Part shown: positions 26,288 through 34,367 of the stretch, one piece after another
Layout: each line of letters opens with the position of its first letter
Position numbering within the stretch: position 1 is the first letter of the stretch
Assembly: GCA_902490445.1 (NCBI GenBank)
Contig: CABUDZ010000005.1
Coordinates: 1 to 44,745, forward strand
Length of the DNA: 44,745 bases
Direction of reading: 5' to 3'
Source of the DNA: an uncultured Collinsella sp.
Lineage (GTDB): Bacteria > Actinomycetota > Coriobacteriia > Coriobacteriales > Coriobacteriaceae
Position numbers and translations under genes: made by a program
The notes under the pieces: generated by a model
Told to the model about the DNA's origin: nothing
Databases searched by the model: none
What the model saw: only the letters and a program-made list of their open reading frames with translations

Positions 26288-26318
26288 TTGGTATAACTCG
26301 GTACAAGTTGGTATAACT
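26288..26318 (+). promoter_or_regulatory. Direct repeats and promoter of the ATPase-UvrA unit
   Basis: TTGGTATAACT occurs twice, at 26288 and 26308, exactly 20 bp apart (two DNA turns), so both face the same side. The same bases form a promoter: -35 TTGGTA (26288-26293), 18-bp spacer, -10 TATAAC (26312-26317). A regulator binding both repeats would block it. Confidence 0.5.
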
Positions 26319-26351
26319 ATTACCAGGGTTTGCCAATCCGAGGAGGCCGAC

Positions 26352-27470
26352 ATGAATCCAAATCCCTTTAAGCCAACGGCAGGCAAGCGGCCTCCGATGC
26401 TCATCGGTCGCGAGTCGGTCGTCGAAGATTTCGAGGAAGGGCTCGATAACGGCGCCGGAGCGCCGGGCAGGCTCATGCTCATTACGGGAAACCGCGGCTG
26501 CGGCAAGACGGTTCTCCTGCGGGAGCTGCAACGTCTAGCCAATGAGCGCGGATGGGCGGTTGTCTCCGATTCTGCTTCGCTTGGCTTGTGCGATCGCCTG
26601 GCCGACGCGCTTCGCTCGAATAAACCCGTTGTGACGTCAATGGAGTTTGGGCTGTCGTTTGGTCGGATGTCGGTCGAGTCGGCTCGGGCAAAGGGCGAGA
26701 CGCTACGGGGGCTGGTCAACGAGCGCCTCAAGAAGCTCGGTCCAGGCAAGGGCATCCTGTTTGCGATTGACGAGGCGCAATCTGCGTCAATCGAGGAACT
26801 GGCGGCTCTTGCCGTTCTCTATCAGCAGGTGCTCGGAGATCAGGATGCTACGGGCCTGTCCGATAGCGACCAGCGCGGTCTTGCGCTGGTATTTGCCGGC
26901 TTGCCCAGTATGGTTGACGACCTGCTCGAAGAGCCGAGCGTGACGTTTTTGCGCCGTGCTCAGCAGCGTGCGCTGGGGGCGATTTCTTTGCCCAAGGTGC
27001 GCGATTCATATGTCCAGACAGTCAAGGACGCCGGTCTTTACGTTGACGCGGAGACGGCGGACCTTGCGGCGCGCAAGAGTATGGGGCATCCCTACATGGT
27101 CCAGCTGGTGGGATATTACATGTGGCGCTCTGCTGTCCGGCGTGGCTCGCAGGTCATCGAAAAGCACGATGTCGAGGATGGCCATGCGGATGCCGTCTCC
27201 GAGTTCTACGAAGCGGTCGACGCGCCCCTGTATTATGGATTGCGCAGTCCGCAACGCCTCTTTATCGAGGCCATGGCTACTGACGAGGGTAAGCCGACGC
27301 GCATGGCGGATATCATTGAGCGCTGCGATCGCACTCAGAGCTGGGCGAGTAAATATCGCGCAAGCCTGATTCGCGAGCGCGTCATCGAGGCTGCCGGATA
27401 CGGCCTGGTCCGGTTTACCGTGCCCATGCTGGGCGAGTACATCCGCGACCGCATTTTATGGCATGAGTAG
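26352..27470 (+). CDS. AAA/STAND-like ATPase with C-terminal winged helix
   Basis: A 372-aa P-loop ATPase. Walker A GNRGCGKT is at 46-53, Walker B ILFAIDEAQ ends in D140 E141, and sensor ALVFAGLPS is near 178-186. SVTFLRRAQQ follows, then a lid with MGHPYMVQLVGYYMW. The last 80 residues (ADIIERCDRTQSWASKYRASLIRERVI) look like a winged helix. The same order and the phrases AGLP and FLRRAQQ recur in the ATPase at 30016, so the two are paralogues. GAGGAGG lies upstream. The UvrA-like gene begins 10 nt after the stop, suggesting cotranscription. Function unknown; such stand-alone ATPases are common in gut actinomycetes. Confidence 0.75.
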   Translation: MNPNPFKPTAGKRPPMLIGRESVVEDFEEGLDNGAGAPGRLMLITGNRGCGKTVLLRELQRLANERGWAVVSDSASLGLCDRLADALRSNKPVVTSMEFGLSFGRMSVESARAKGETLRGLVNERLKKLGPGKGILFAIDEAQSASIEELAALAVLYQQVLGDQDATGLSDSDQRGLALVFAGLPSMVDDLLEEPSVTFLRRAQQRALGAISLPKVRDSYVQTVKDAGLYVDAETADLAARKSMGHPYMVQLVGYYMWRSAVRRGSQVIEKHDVEDGHADAVSEFYEAVDAPLYYGLRSPQRLFIEAMATDEGKPTRMADIIERCDRTQSWASKYRASLIRERVIEAAGYGLVRFTVPMLGEYIRDRILWHE

Positions 27471-27480
27471 GGTGATAAAG

Positions 27481-29976
27481 GTGACGGAACAGAAGATGAG
27501 CCCGCAAGCTATCGAGGTGCGCGGTGCGCGCGTACACAACCTTAAGGACATCAATATCGATATTCCGCTGGGAAAGCTCGTGGGTATTGCCGGCGTGTCG
27601 GGGTCGGGCAAGAGCTCGCTGGCGTTGGGAGTTCTTTATGCCGAGGGCTCGCGCCGTTACCTGGAGGCGCTCAGCACCTATACCCGTCGACGGCTCACCC
27701 AGGCCGAGCACGCTCAGGTGGATGAAGTGCTGCACGTGCCGGCGGCGCTCGCGTTGCATCAGCGCCCTAGTGTGCCAGGCGTACGCTCGACCTTTGGCAC
27801 CATGACCGAGCTCAACAACAGTCTGCGTTTGCTCTTTAGCCGCTGTGCCCATCACGTGTGCCCACATTGCGGGGCGCGTGTGGAGCCGAGCCTTAACGTG
27901 GCCGCAGGCCTGTCGCTCACGTGTTCGACATGCGGCCGCGAGTTCTACGCGCCGAGTGCCGAGGATTTGGCTTTCAATAGCGGCGGTGCATGCCCCACCT
28001 GTGGCGGTACCGGTGTCATGCGCGAGGTGGACGAAGCGAGCCTGGTGCCCGACGAGTCCAAGACCATCAACGAAGGCGCGGTGCTTCCCTGGGGCACGCT
28101 CATGTGGGACTTGATGAAGCAGGTAGCCGGCGAGATGGGTGTGCGTACCGATGTGCCGTTTAACCAGCTCACACCTCAAGAGCGCGACATCGTGTTCCAT
28201 GGTCCGGCGGTTAAGAAGCATATTCTCTACGTTCCCAAAAACGGCGAGGGCGCCACGCCGCTCGACTTTACCTATTACAACGCCGTCTATACGGTCGAGA
28301 ATGCGCTCGCCAAGGTTAAGGACGATAAGGGACTAAAGCGCGTGGCTCGCTTTTTGCGCGAGGGCCCGTGCCGTGACTGCGGCGGCACGCGTCTCTCCGA
28401 GGTTGCGCGCCAGCCCCAGGTGCGCGGTATCAATCTGGCGCAGGCCGCGGCCATGACGTTGGGTGAGGCGATTGAGTGGGTGCGCGGGGTGCCCGCATCC
28501 TTGCCGGCCGAGATGCAGCCCATGGCAGTGGATATCTGCGATTCGTTTTTGAGCACGGCTCGTCGCCTGGTCGACCTGGGGCTCGATTACCTCTCGCTCG
28601 ACCGCGCCGGTGCTACGCTCTCCACGGGTGAGCGCCAGCGTGTGCAGCTCGCCCGCGTGGTGCGCAACCGATCGACGGGCGTGCTTTATGTGCTGGACGA
28701 GCCTTCGATTGGCTTGCATCCTGCCAATGTCGACGGCTTGGTGGGCGTAATGCGCGATCTGGTGGATGACGGCAACACCGTGGTTGTTGTCGACCACGAT
28801 ACGCGCGTACTAGCGGAAGCCGACTATCTGGTTGAGATGGGCCCCGTTGCCGGAGCAGGCGGCGGTAATGTGATTGCCACTGGCACGGTGGACGAGGTCG
28901 AACAATCGCAGGGCAGCCGCATCGCCCCGTTTTTGCGCGCAGAGTCCAAGCGCTTGCGCCCGCAGGTGTCCGACGAGGAAATGTTCGACCGGGGCCATAT
29001 CCGCATGGCGACCGATGCCATCCATACCGTCAAGCCGCTCGAAGTTGATATCCCGCGCGGTCGCTTGGTCGCGGTGACGGGCGTTTCGGGTTCGGGTAAG
29101 ACGACGTTGGTACTCGAGACGCTCATTCCGGCACTCAAGGCGCAGGCAGCCGGCGAGCGCCTGCCGGGGCACGTGCGTTGGGTCGATGCCGAGGGCATTG
29201 CCCGTGCAAATCTGATTGACGCTACGCCTATCGGCGCCAACGTGCGCTCGACGGTGGCAACTTATGCTGACATCCATGATGAGCTACGTCGCGCCTTCGC
29301 CCGTACGCCCGAGGCCAAGGCAGCCGGCTACAAGGCGGGCGCATTTAGCTACAACACTGGCGCCTTGCGCTGCCCTACGTGCGATGGCACGGGCTCGATA
29401 TCGCTCGACGTGCAGTTCTTGCCCGACGTCGAGATCGTCTGTCCGACATGTCGCGGCTCACGTTATGCAGACGCGGCTTCGCATATCCATCGCGAGGGCA
29501 AGGACGGGAGTCTGCTTACGTTGCCGCAGCTCATGGATATGAGTGTGGACGAGGCCCTCGACGCCACGGTGGGTCTCAAGAAAGATCAGGCGCGCTTACA
29601 GACCTTACACGACTTGGGCTTGGGCTATCTCACGCTCGGTGAGCCCACGCCGGCGCTCTCGGGCGGCGAGGCGCAGCGTCTTAAGCTTGCGAGCGAGATG
29701 GGCCGCGTGCGGGATGATGCCGTATTCGTATTCGATGAGCCCACGATCGGCCTGCATCCGCTCGATGTTCAGGTGTTGCTGAGTGTATTTGACGGCCTCG
29801 TTGCCAAGGGCGCCACAGTTGTCGTGATCGAGCACGACCTCGACCTTATCCGTAACGCCGATTACGTAATCGACATGGGCCCGGGCGGTGGCGACGCGGG
29901 CGGGCAAATCGTGTGCGCCGGCACGCCGGCGGATATCGCTGCTTGCTCCAAGAGCATTACCGGTTGTTATCTATAG
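27481..29976 (+). CDS. UvrA-like ABC ATPase (UvrA paralogue lacking the UvrB-binding part)
   Basis: An 831-aa twin-ABC protein, shorter than the roughly 940 aa of genuine UvrA. Walker A boxes GVSGSGKSS (about 38-46) and GVSGSGKTT (about 535), signatures LSTGERQRVQLARV and LSGGEAQRLKLASE, Walker B VLYVLDEPSIGLHP and VFDEPTIGLHP. Zinc modules: CPHC...CSTC, CPTCGGTG, CRDCGG, CPTCDGTG...CPTCRGS. The size and insert pattern fit the UvrA2/DrrC group, linked to DNA-binding drug tolerance. Start GTG 27481 is preferred: GGTGAT lies 4 nt upstream; ATG 27463, overlapping the ATPase stop, has no such site. Its stop is just before the palindrome at 29980. Confidence 0.88.
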   Translation: MTEQKMSPQAIEVRGARVHNLKDINIDIPLGKLVGIAGVSGSGKSSLALGVLYAEGSRRYLEALSTYTRRRLTQAEHAQVDEVLHVPAALALHQRPSVPGVRSTFGTMTELNNSLRLLFSRCAHHVCPHCGARVEPSLNVAAGLSLTCSTCGREFYAPSAEDLAFNSGGACPTCGGTGVMREVDEASLVPDESKTINEGAVLPWGTLMWDLMKQVAGEMGVRTDVPFNQLTPQERDIVFHGPAVKKHILYVPKNGEGATPLDFTYYNAVYTVENALAKVKDDKGLKRVARFLREGPCRDCGGTRLSEVARQPQVRGINLAQAAAMTLGEAIEWVRGVPASLPAEMQPMAVDICDSFLSTARRLVDLGLDYLSLDRAGATLSTGERQRVQLARVVRNRSTGVLYVLDEPSIGLHPANVDGLVGVMRDLVDDGNTVVVVDHDTRVLAEADYLVEMGPVAGAGGGNVIATGTVDEVEQSQGSRIAPFLRAESKRLRPQVSDEEMFDRGHIRMATDAIHTVKPLEVDIPRGRLVAVTGVSGSGKTTLVLETLIPALKAQAAGERLPGHVRWVDAEGIARANLIDATPIGANVRSTVATYADIHDELRRAFARTPEAKAAGYKAGAFSYNTGALRCPTCDGTGSISLDVQFLPDVEIVCPTCRGSRYADAASHIHREGKDGSLLTLPQLMDMSVDEALDATVGLKKDQARLQTLHDLGLGYLTLGEPTPALSGGEAQRLKLASEMGRVRDDAVFVFDEPTIGLHPLDVQVLLSVFDGLVAKGATVVVIEHDLDLIRNADYVIDMGPGGGDAGGQIVCAGTPADIAACSKSITGCYL

Positions 29977-29979
29977 GCG

Positions 29980-30009
29980 ATGCGACAAAGGGGCACCCCT
30001 TTGTCGCAT
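29980..30009. repeat. Palindrome, GGGAC-core family variant
   Basis: ATGCGACAAAGG pairs with CCTTTGTCGCAT around GGCACC. It lies between the converging UvrA-like and second ATPase genes and differs from copies 2 and 26252 by T-to-C in the arms, with the matching change on the other arm, so pairing is kept. Confidence 0.8.
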
Positions 30010-30015
30010 TGACTT

Positions 30016-30984
30016 CTATTTCACGCATTGAGCCGCGAGATAGTCGCGGAAGAATGGCAATTCAAATGCGACGAGCCCTCGTCCTCGTTCCCCGATGATG
30101 CCGGCATCTATCATGCGGCGTCGGTAGCGGGAGACCTGCTGCGGCGAACGCTTAAGGCGCTCGACAAGGTCAGCGGTGGTGGACTCTTCCTCGTCATCGA
30201 GCATGGCGATGAGGAATCGCTTGTCCTCTGCGGTGAGTTCCCGATAGGTTGCCGCGAGGATTCGGTCGTCCATCTCGTCGCGCGCGATTTTGATTCCCAG
30301 GTCAAAGTCGCGTGACGAGATTTCCTTCGAATCGCTTGTGAGATCCCAGGCACGGTAGCCTACGAGTTGCAATAGGAAGGGAAAACCAGAGATCGAGCGA
30401 ACGGCTCTATCGATTCCCTCAGCATCTGCCAGGCGATCGTTTTCCTGGATCGTGCGAATCAAGGCCTCGCGTACGTCATAGTCGGCAATGCGACCCAGAT
30501 GATATTGTTGGGCGCGGCGAAGGAACGAGACCGTCTTGTGGTTCAGCAACGTCGAGACGTTGTTGGGAAGTCCCGCCATGAGCAGGGCGACGCGTTTCCC
30601 ATCGGTCACAAAGTGCTGATACGTCGCTGCGAGCTGAATCATCTCGTCGAGTGTCGGGTCTACCTCGTCAACCGTGACGAGCAGACCGGTGCCCGCTTCG
30701 TTGAGCTGGTCGATGATGTCGCTCATGCGATAGCGCCAGGTTGAGGCATCATGAACGCGATTGACCTCGATGCTGCCGAATGGTGCAATTCCGAGACTGG
30801 TGACTTCGAAGCTGTTAGACGGGTCGATGAGATGGCCTGCAGCACGTTTCGCCCCGAACTCGATTTCCTCAAGCATTCCCGAGAGCGCGGTCGTCTTTAC
30901 GGCTATCCAGCCGTGGGATTCTGCCCTTGTCGCGAGCGACGACATGAGAGCGGTTTTACCGGTTCCGCGCGCGCCTGAGAAGAT
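30016..30984 (-). CDS. AAA/STAND-like ATPase with winged helix, 5' end lost at the junction
   Basis: Paralogue of the ATPase at 26352. The first internal ATG is 30945, but the frame continues upstream through IFSGARGTGKTAL, a Walker A (GARGTGKT) needed for function, so ATG 30945 is not the true start. The N-terminal 40-50 residues that precede Walker A in the paralogue are missing. Walker B is LLVTVDEVD, then ALLMAGLPNNV, KTVSFLRRAQQYHLG, FPFLLQLVGYRAW, and a C-terminal winged helix (TADLVERLKRSPQQVSRYRRRMIDAGII). It converges with the UvrA-like gene. It stops at the contig chimera at about 30,980. Confidence 0.75.
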   Translation of the reverse strand: MFSGARGTGKTALMSSLATRAESHGWIAVKTTALSGMLEEIEFGAKRAAGHLIDPSNSFEVTSLGIAPFGSIEVNRVHDASTWRYRMSDIIDQLNEAGTGLLVTVDEVDPTLDEMIQLAATYQHFVTDGKRVALLMAGLPNNVSTLLNHKTVSFLRRAQQYHLGRIADYDVREALIRTIQENDRLADAEGIDRAVRSISGFPFLLQLVGYRAWDLTSDSKEISSRDFDLGIKIARDEMDDRILAATYRELTAEDKRFLIAMLDDEEESTTADLVERLKRSPQQVSRYRRRMIDAGIIGERGRGLVAFELPFFRDYLAAQCVK

Positions 30985-30985
30985 C
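30977..30985. other. Probable assembly junction between two genomes
   Basis: Reading the minus strand, the bases GATCTTCTC fit the MBOAT frame (...TRRDLL) and run into the ATPase frame (IFSGARG). Left of here are actinomycete features (AGGAG sites, TACAAT boxes); right of here Bacteroidota ones (TAnnTTTG boxes, no Shine-Dalgarno). Two genes are cut, each at a different end. The exact base is uncertain within about 20 bp. Confidence 0.85.
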
Positions 30986-31126
30986 CCGGCGGGTGAATCC
31001 GTAGAAGAAGAGGAATCCTGCGAAGAGGAAAAGGAACAGTCCGCTGCTGAAGATCAACGGCTGCGATGCGTCGTACGTGAGCATCGAAATCAGCTTTTCC
31101 CCGATATTTTCTACCGTCTGGATCAT
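30977..31126 (-). pseudogene. MBOAT O-acyltransferase, N-terminal fragment
   Basis: About 50 codons remain: a start at 31126, then MLTYDASQPLIFSSGLFLF and the first TM segment FLFAGFLFFYGF. PLIFSSGLFLFLF is typical of the AlgI-like MBOAT N-terminus, whose full length is about 470-500 aa. Such proteins transfer acyl groups across the membrane to polysaccharides. The gene starts 9 nt after the SGNH gene's stop, so the two form an operon, as in alginate- and peptidoglycan-type acetylation systems. The rest is lost at the junction. Confidence 0.75.
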
Positions 31127-31135
31127 GTCCGGGCG

Positions 31136-32701
31136 TTAGGGTTTTTGCATACGGGGCCTGGCTGCCTGGCGCAGCATCATTTCCAGGTGCGAGATTTTCC
31201 GGGTGTCGATGACGTTGTCATACGCAACGGGCGTGAAGGGAGGATGTTGTTCGGCACCCCGGTTGATGGCGTCGTACAGAGCCCAGGCTACGCGACGACC
31301 GCCTGCGAAATTGATGTGGGTGTAGTCCTTGCCGGCCCAGCCGTTGGCCACGAATTGCGCCATGCCGCCGAGTGACTGCATGGCGTCGTAGGCGCTCCAG
31401 AAGGCTGCCCCGCTGTTCTGCGCGGCCTGCCGTTGGGCCGCAGCCATGTAGGGGGCCGAATCCATCGGGCCGAATCCCGAGTCCGACTTCACGCTGCGGT
31501 CGCTGACGCTCATCACTAATACGGCGGCCGTAGGGAAGCACTGCCGGATGTAGGCGATCATCTTCTCGATCTGTTCGCCGTATTTGGCGAAGGAGCGGAT
31601 GCCCGGTTCCAGGATGTTGAGACCGTATTGCAGGATCACCAGGTCGTAGCCGAGCATTTCATTGATCTGGGCATTGACCGTGGGCGAGGTCCAGAACATC
31701 GCCTGTCCGTTGTTGCTGCGGATCGAATAGTTGTCCACCACCACGCCGGGCGCCGATTCGAAGATTGCACCGTAGCCGATCGTTTCTGCGGCACCCGACA
31801 GCACCTTGAAACTCAACGAACGGATGTCGTCATGGACGACGATCTGTCGCACGGCGGGCGAACCTTCGATGTCGAACGTACGGTTGTCCCGATCATTGAC
31901 GGTCACTTCGATACGGCTGTCGTCACGGCTGACGAACAGGATCCGGGCCGTGCGGCAACTGTCCAGGCAAGCCCGGTCCGATGAACCTTCCCAGCGAACG
32001 GAGGCTCCGTCCGAAGGTTGGCAGAGCCAGCCCGAGATGTAATAATAGTCGCTGATGGCGGCGGGGGTGTTCCGCCGTTGCATGATGTTGTAGGAGTCCC
32101 AACCTTTGGACTGGGTTTTGATCGTGCGCCGGAAACCGGTCAGCGGCGAAGCCATCGGAGCGAAACCGGCCCCGGAACCGCCGAACCGGAGCTGCAGCTT
32201 TTCACGCAGGTCCGAGGAGAGGATGTCGCCTTCGACGAACGAGTCGCCCATGACCGCGATACGGACAGGAGCGTCGCCTTTCTGCAGTTTTTCATAGAAG
32301 GCCGTGAGGCGGCTGTGTCCCGTCGTGTCGAAATCTTCGATCGGGATCAGCGTCGGCGACAGCCGGACCGAATCCGGAAGCCGGGGTTGGGCAGTCGTAT
32401 CGTCCGCCTCTTCCCGGAGGTTCCATTCGTAGGTGGTCGGGGCGTGTTGAGGCACCGTGTCGGCGATCTGGCGGGCGACCTGCGTCAGGTCGATGTGGAA
32501 ATCCGCATCGTCCAGATCGATCGCTTTTTCGGCTTTTTCGAGGTCTTCTTCGAAAGAGATGAGGTCGGACAGGATGTTAGCCCTGCGCAGACTGACCCCG
32601 CCGAGCGTTTGCGGCGGTATCAGGCTCAATCCGATGAGAACGGCGATGAGCAGGGTGACGGCGATCCAGCTCCGGTGTGTGTAGTCCTTTTCCGGGGCCA
32701 T
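31136..32701 (-). CDS. SGNH/GDSL-type esterase-like protein with N-terminal membrane anchor
   Basis: A 521-aa protein. TM anchor about residues 12-30 (SWIAVTLLIAVLIGLSLIP), an acidic helical region to about 90, then the SGNH core: block I VRIAVMGDSFVEGD, block III region VILQYGLNILEPG, and the His block DYTHINFAGGRRVAWALYDAI with the Asp-x-x-His pair. A beta-rich insert lies between. The MBOAT gene follows, so it probably adds or removes acyl groups on a cell-surface polymer (inference). ATG 32701 shares a base with the stop of the metallopeptidase gene (TGATG), so translation is coupled. TTG 32704 is an unlikely start. Confidence 0.8.
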   Translation of the reverse strand: MAPEKDYTHRSWIAVTLLIAVLIGLSLIPPQTLGGVSLRRANILSDLISFEEDLEKAEKAIDLDDADFHIDLTQVARQIADTVPQHAPTTYEWNLREEADDTTAQPRLPDSVRLSPTLIPIEDFDTTGHSRLTAFYEKLQKGDAPVRIAVMGDSFVEGDILSSDLREKLQLRFGGSGAGFAPMASPLTGFRRTIKTQSKGWDSYNIMQRRNTPAAISDYYYISGWLCQPSDGASVRWEGSSDRACLDSCRTARILFVSRDDSRIEVTVNDRDNRTFDIEGSPAVRQIVVHDDIRSLSFKVLSGAAETIGYGAIFESAPGVVVDNYSIRSNNGQAMFWTSPTVNAQINEMLGYDLVILQYGLNILEPGIRSFAKYGEQIEKMIAYIRQCFPTAAVLVMSVSDRSVKSDSGFGPMDSAPYMAAAQRQAAQNSGAAFWSAYDAMQSLGGMAQFVANGWAGKDYTHINFAGGRRVAWALYDAINRGAEQHPPFTPVAYDNVIDTRKISHLEMMLRQAARPRMQKP

Positions 32702-33462
32702 CAATCACGGCGTCCTAAAATCATCAAAACGTAATAGAGCAGCGACGCTACGGCACTCAAGGCCGCTACCAGGTAGGTGCGGGCAGCCCACGAGAGGGCT
32801 TCCTTGGCTTGTCCGAGCTGTGCGCCTTCGAGCGTGTGGCTGCTCTGGAGCCAGGCGAGGGCCCGCTGCGAAGCGTTGTATTCCACCGGCAGGGTGATGA
32901 TCGAGAAGAGAGCCGATACGCCGATCATGCCCACGCCGATCCAGCAGAGCAGTTCATTCTGCGTGGAGGCCAGGATCACCAGGCCGATGATGATGACGAA
33001 CATTGCCATACGCGAGGAGAACTGCACGATGGGTACCAGCTGCGAACGCAACGCCAGCGGAGCGTAGCCTTGTGCATGCTGGATGGCGTGGCCGCATTCG
33101 TGGCAGGCGACGGCTGCCGCCGCGACGCTGCGGCTCGAATAGACCGCGTCGCTCAAATTGACGGTCATCGTCTGCGGATTGAAGTGGTCGGTCAGTTGTC
33201 CGCTGACGTGGGTGATCTTCACATTGTGGATCTTGTTGTCGCGCAACATCTTTTCGGCGACTTCCGCACCGGTGAGTCCGCCGGGGAAAGGCACTTCGGA
33301 GTATTTTTTGAAGACGTGTTGCAGGCGGGCCTGCACGATGTAGCCGATTACGCCGATCACGATAATCAGCACGAACATGCCCATCGTGGCGGCGTCGTAC
33401 CGCGACGCTACGGGCTCCGTGGTGTAATAACCGCTTTGGAGCAGGTTGAAAATCAGCAGCAT
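32701..33462 (-). CDS. Membrane zinc metallopeptidase (YugP-like, Zn_peptidase_2)
   Basis: A 253-aa integral membrane protein. TM1 about 28-46, then the conserved GLTGAEVAEKMLRDNKI and VSGQLTDHFNP, the zinc motif HECGHAIQH, followed by three further TM segments. ITLPVEYNAS(Q)RAL with a Glu that could be the third zinc ligand. The family is widespread but its substrate is unknown. First gene of the set with the SGNH protein and MBOAT, to which it is coupled by TGATG. Confidence 0.88.
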   Translation of the reverse strand: MLLIFNLLQSGYYTTEPVASRYDAATMGMFVLIIVIGVIGYIVQARLQHVFKKYSEVPFPGGLTGAEVAEKMLRDNKIHNVKITHVSGQLTDHFNPQTMTVNLSDAVYSSRSVAAAAVACHECGHAIQHAQGYAPLALRSQLVPIVQFSSRMAMFVIIIGLVILASTQNELLCWIGVGMIGVSALFSIITLPVEYNASQRALAWLQSSHTLEGAQLGQAKEALSWAARTYLVAALSAVASLLYYVLMILGRRD

Positions 33463-33540
33463 AATTTTTCAATTTCAGTGTCTGCGCTTCGATTTTTCCC
33501 GGACATATTCGGCCCCGGATTTCGAAGACGGACAGGGTTG

Positions 33541-34290
33541 TTATTTCGTATTCCGGCAGGTGTAGTATGCACCGGCCTGTTGAGCCGGCATCAGTACTAT
33601 ATCATTAACGTTCATGTGGGCCGGTAATTGTACGATCCAGGCGATCGTTTCCGCAATATCCGCGCCGGTCAAAGGTTCGACGCCGGTATAGGTCTTGTCG
33701 GCTCGCTCTTGATCGCCGTGGAAACGCACCAGCGAAAATTCGGTTTCGACCATGCCCGGACGGATCTCCGTGACCTTGATGCGGTGGCTCAGCAGGTCGG
33801 CACGCATGGCTTGCGAAATGGCGTGTACGGCGTGTTTCGACGCGCAATATACGGCGCCGTTTTCGTAAGGCTCGGTTCCGGCGATCGATCCGATGTTGAT
33901 TACGTGTCCCCCGCCTGCGGCGATCATTTTGGGTGTGATGATGCGGGTGACGTAGAGCAGTCCCTTGACGTTCGTGTCGATCATGGCGTCCCAGTCGGCC
34001 GTGGAGCCCTGGTCGATGTGTTCGAGTCCGGCGGCCAGCCCGGCGTTGTTGAGCAGCAGATCGACCCGATCGAGCGGTTCGAGGTGTTTTCTGCATTCGG
34101 CTTCGCTGCGTACGTCGAAACAGAGCGTGCGGCAACTGCCGCCCTGCGCTTCGATGGCAGATTTGAGCGCTGCCAGCCGTTCGGCGCGGCGCCCTGTGGC
34201 GATGATGTCGTATCCGAGGGCTGCGAGCCGTAGCGCCGTAGCGTGTCCGATGCCCGAAGTGGCCCCTGTAATTAAAGCTTGTTTTTTCAT
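33541..34290 (-). CDS. SDR family NADP-dependent oxidoreductase (YdfG-like)
   Basis: A 249-aa classical SDR. TGATSGIG near residue 8, ATGRR that favours NADP, NNAG, GSIAGTEPY with the catalytic Ser, YCASKHA with Tyr and Lys, and a C-terminal DIAETIAWIVQLPAHMNVNDI typical of 3-hydroxy acid / L-allo-threonine dehydrogenases of the YdfG group. ATG 34290 is chosen: TACTTTTG on the minus strand (34316-34309) is a Bacteroidota -7 box about 19 bp upstream. Divergent from the LolC-type gene. Confidence 0.9.
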   Translation of the reverse strand: MKKQALITGATSGIGHATALRLAALGYDIIATGRRAERLAALKSAIEAQGGSCRTLCFDVRSEAECRKHLEPLDRVDLLLNNAGLAAGLEHIDQGSTADWDAMIDTNVKGLLYVTRIITPKMIAAGGGHVINIGSIAGTEPYENGAVYCASKHAVHAISQAMRADLLSHRIKVTEIRPGMVETEFSLVRFHGDQERADKTYTGVEPLTGADIAETIAWIVQLPAHMNVNDIVLMPAQQAGAYYTCRNTK

Positions 34291-34308
34291 AATGGTCGGT
34301 TTATCGAA

Positions 34309-34337
34309 CAAAAGTAAGAAAAATTTATGTTACTTTG
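34309..34337. promoter_or_regulatory. Divergent Bacteroidota promoters
   Basis: Minus strand: TACTTTTG (34316-34309) fits TAnnTTTG and serves the SDR. Plus strand: TTACTTTG (34330-34337), one base off, serves the permease. Confidence 0.6.
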
Positions 34338-34367
34338 CATGAAAAATACGTGCAAAATCGGAAGAGG

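Noticed and set aside
24729..26531. Long open frame on the minus strand opposite the TetM-like gene
   Set aside because: Composition typical of a shadow and no ribosome binding site; the plus-strand gene has all GTPase motifs.
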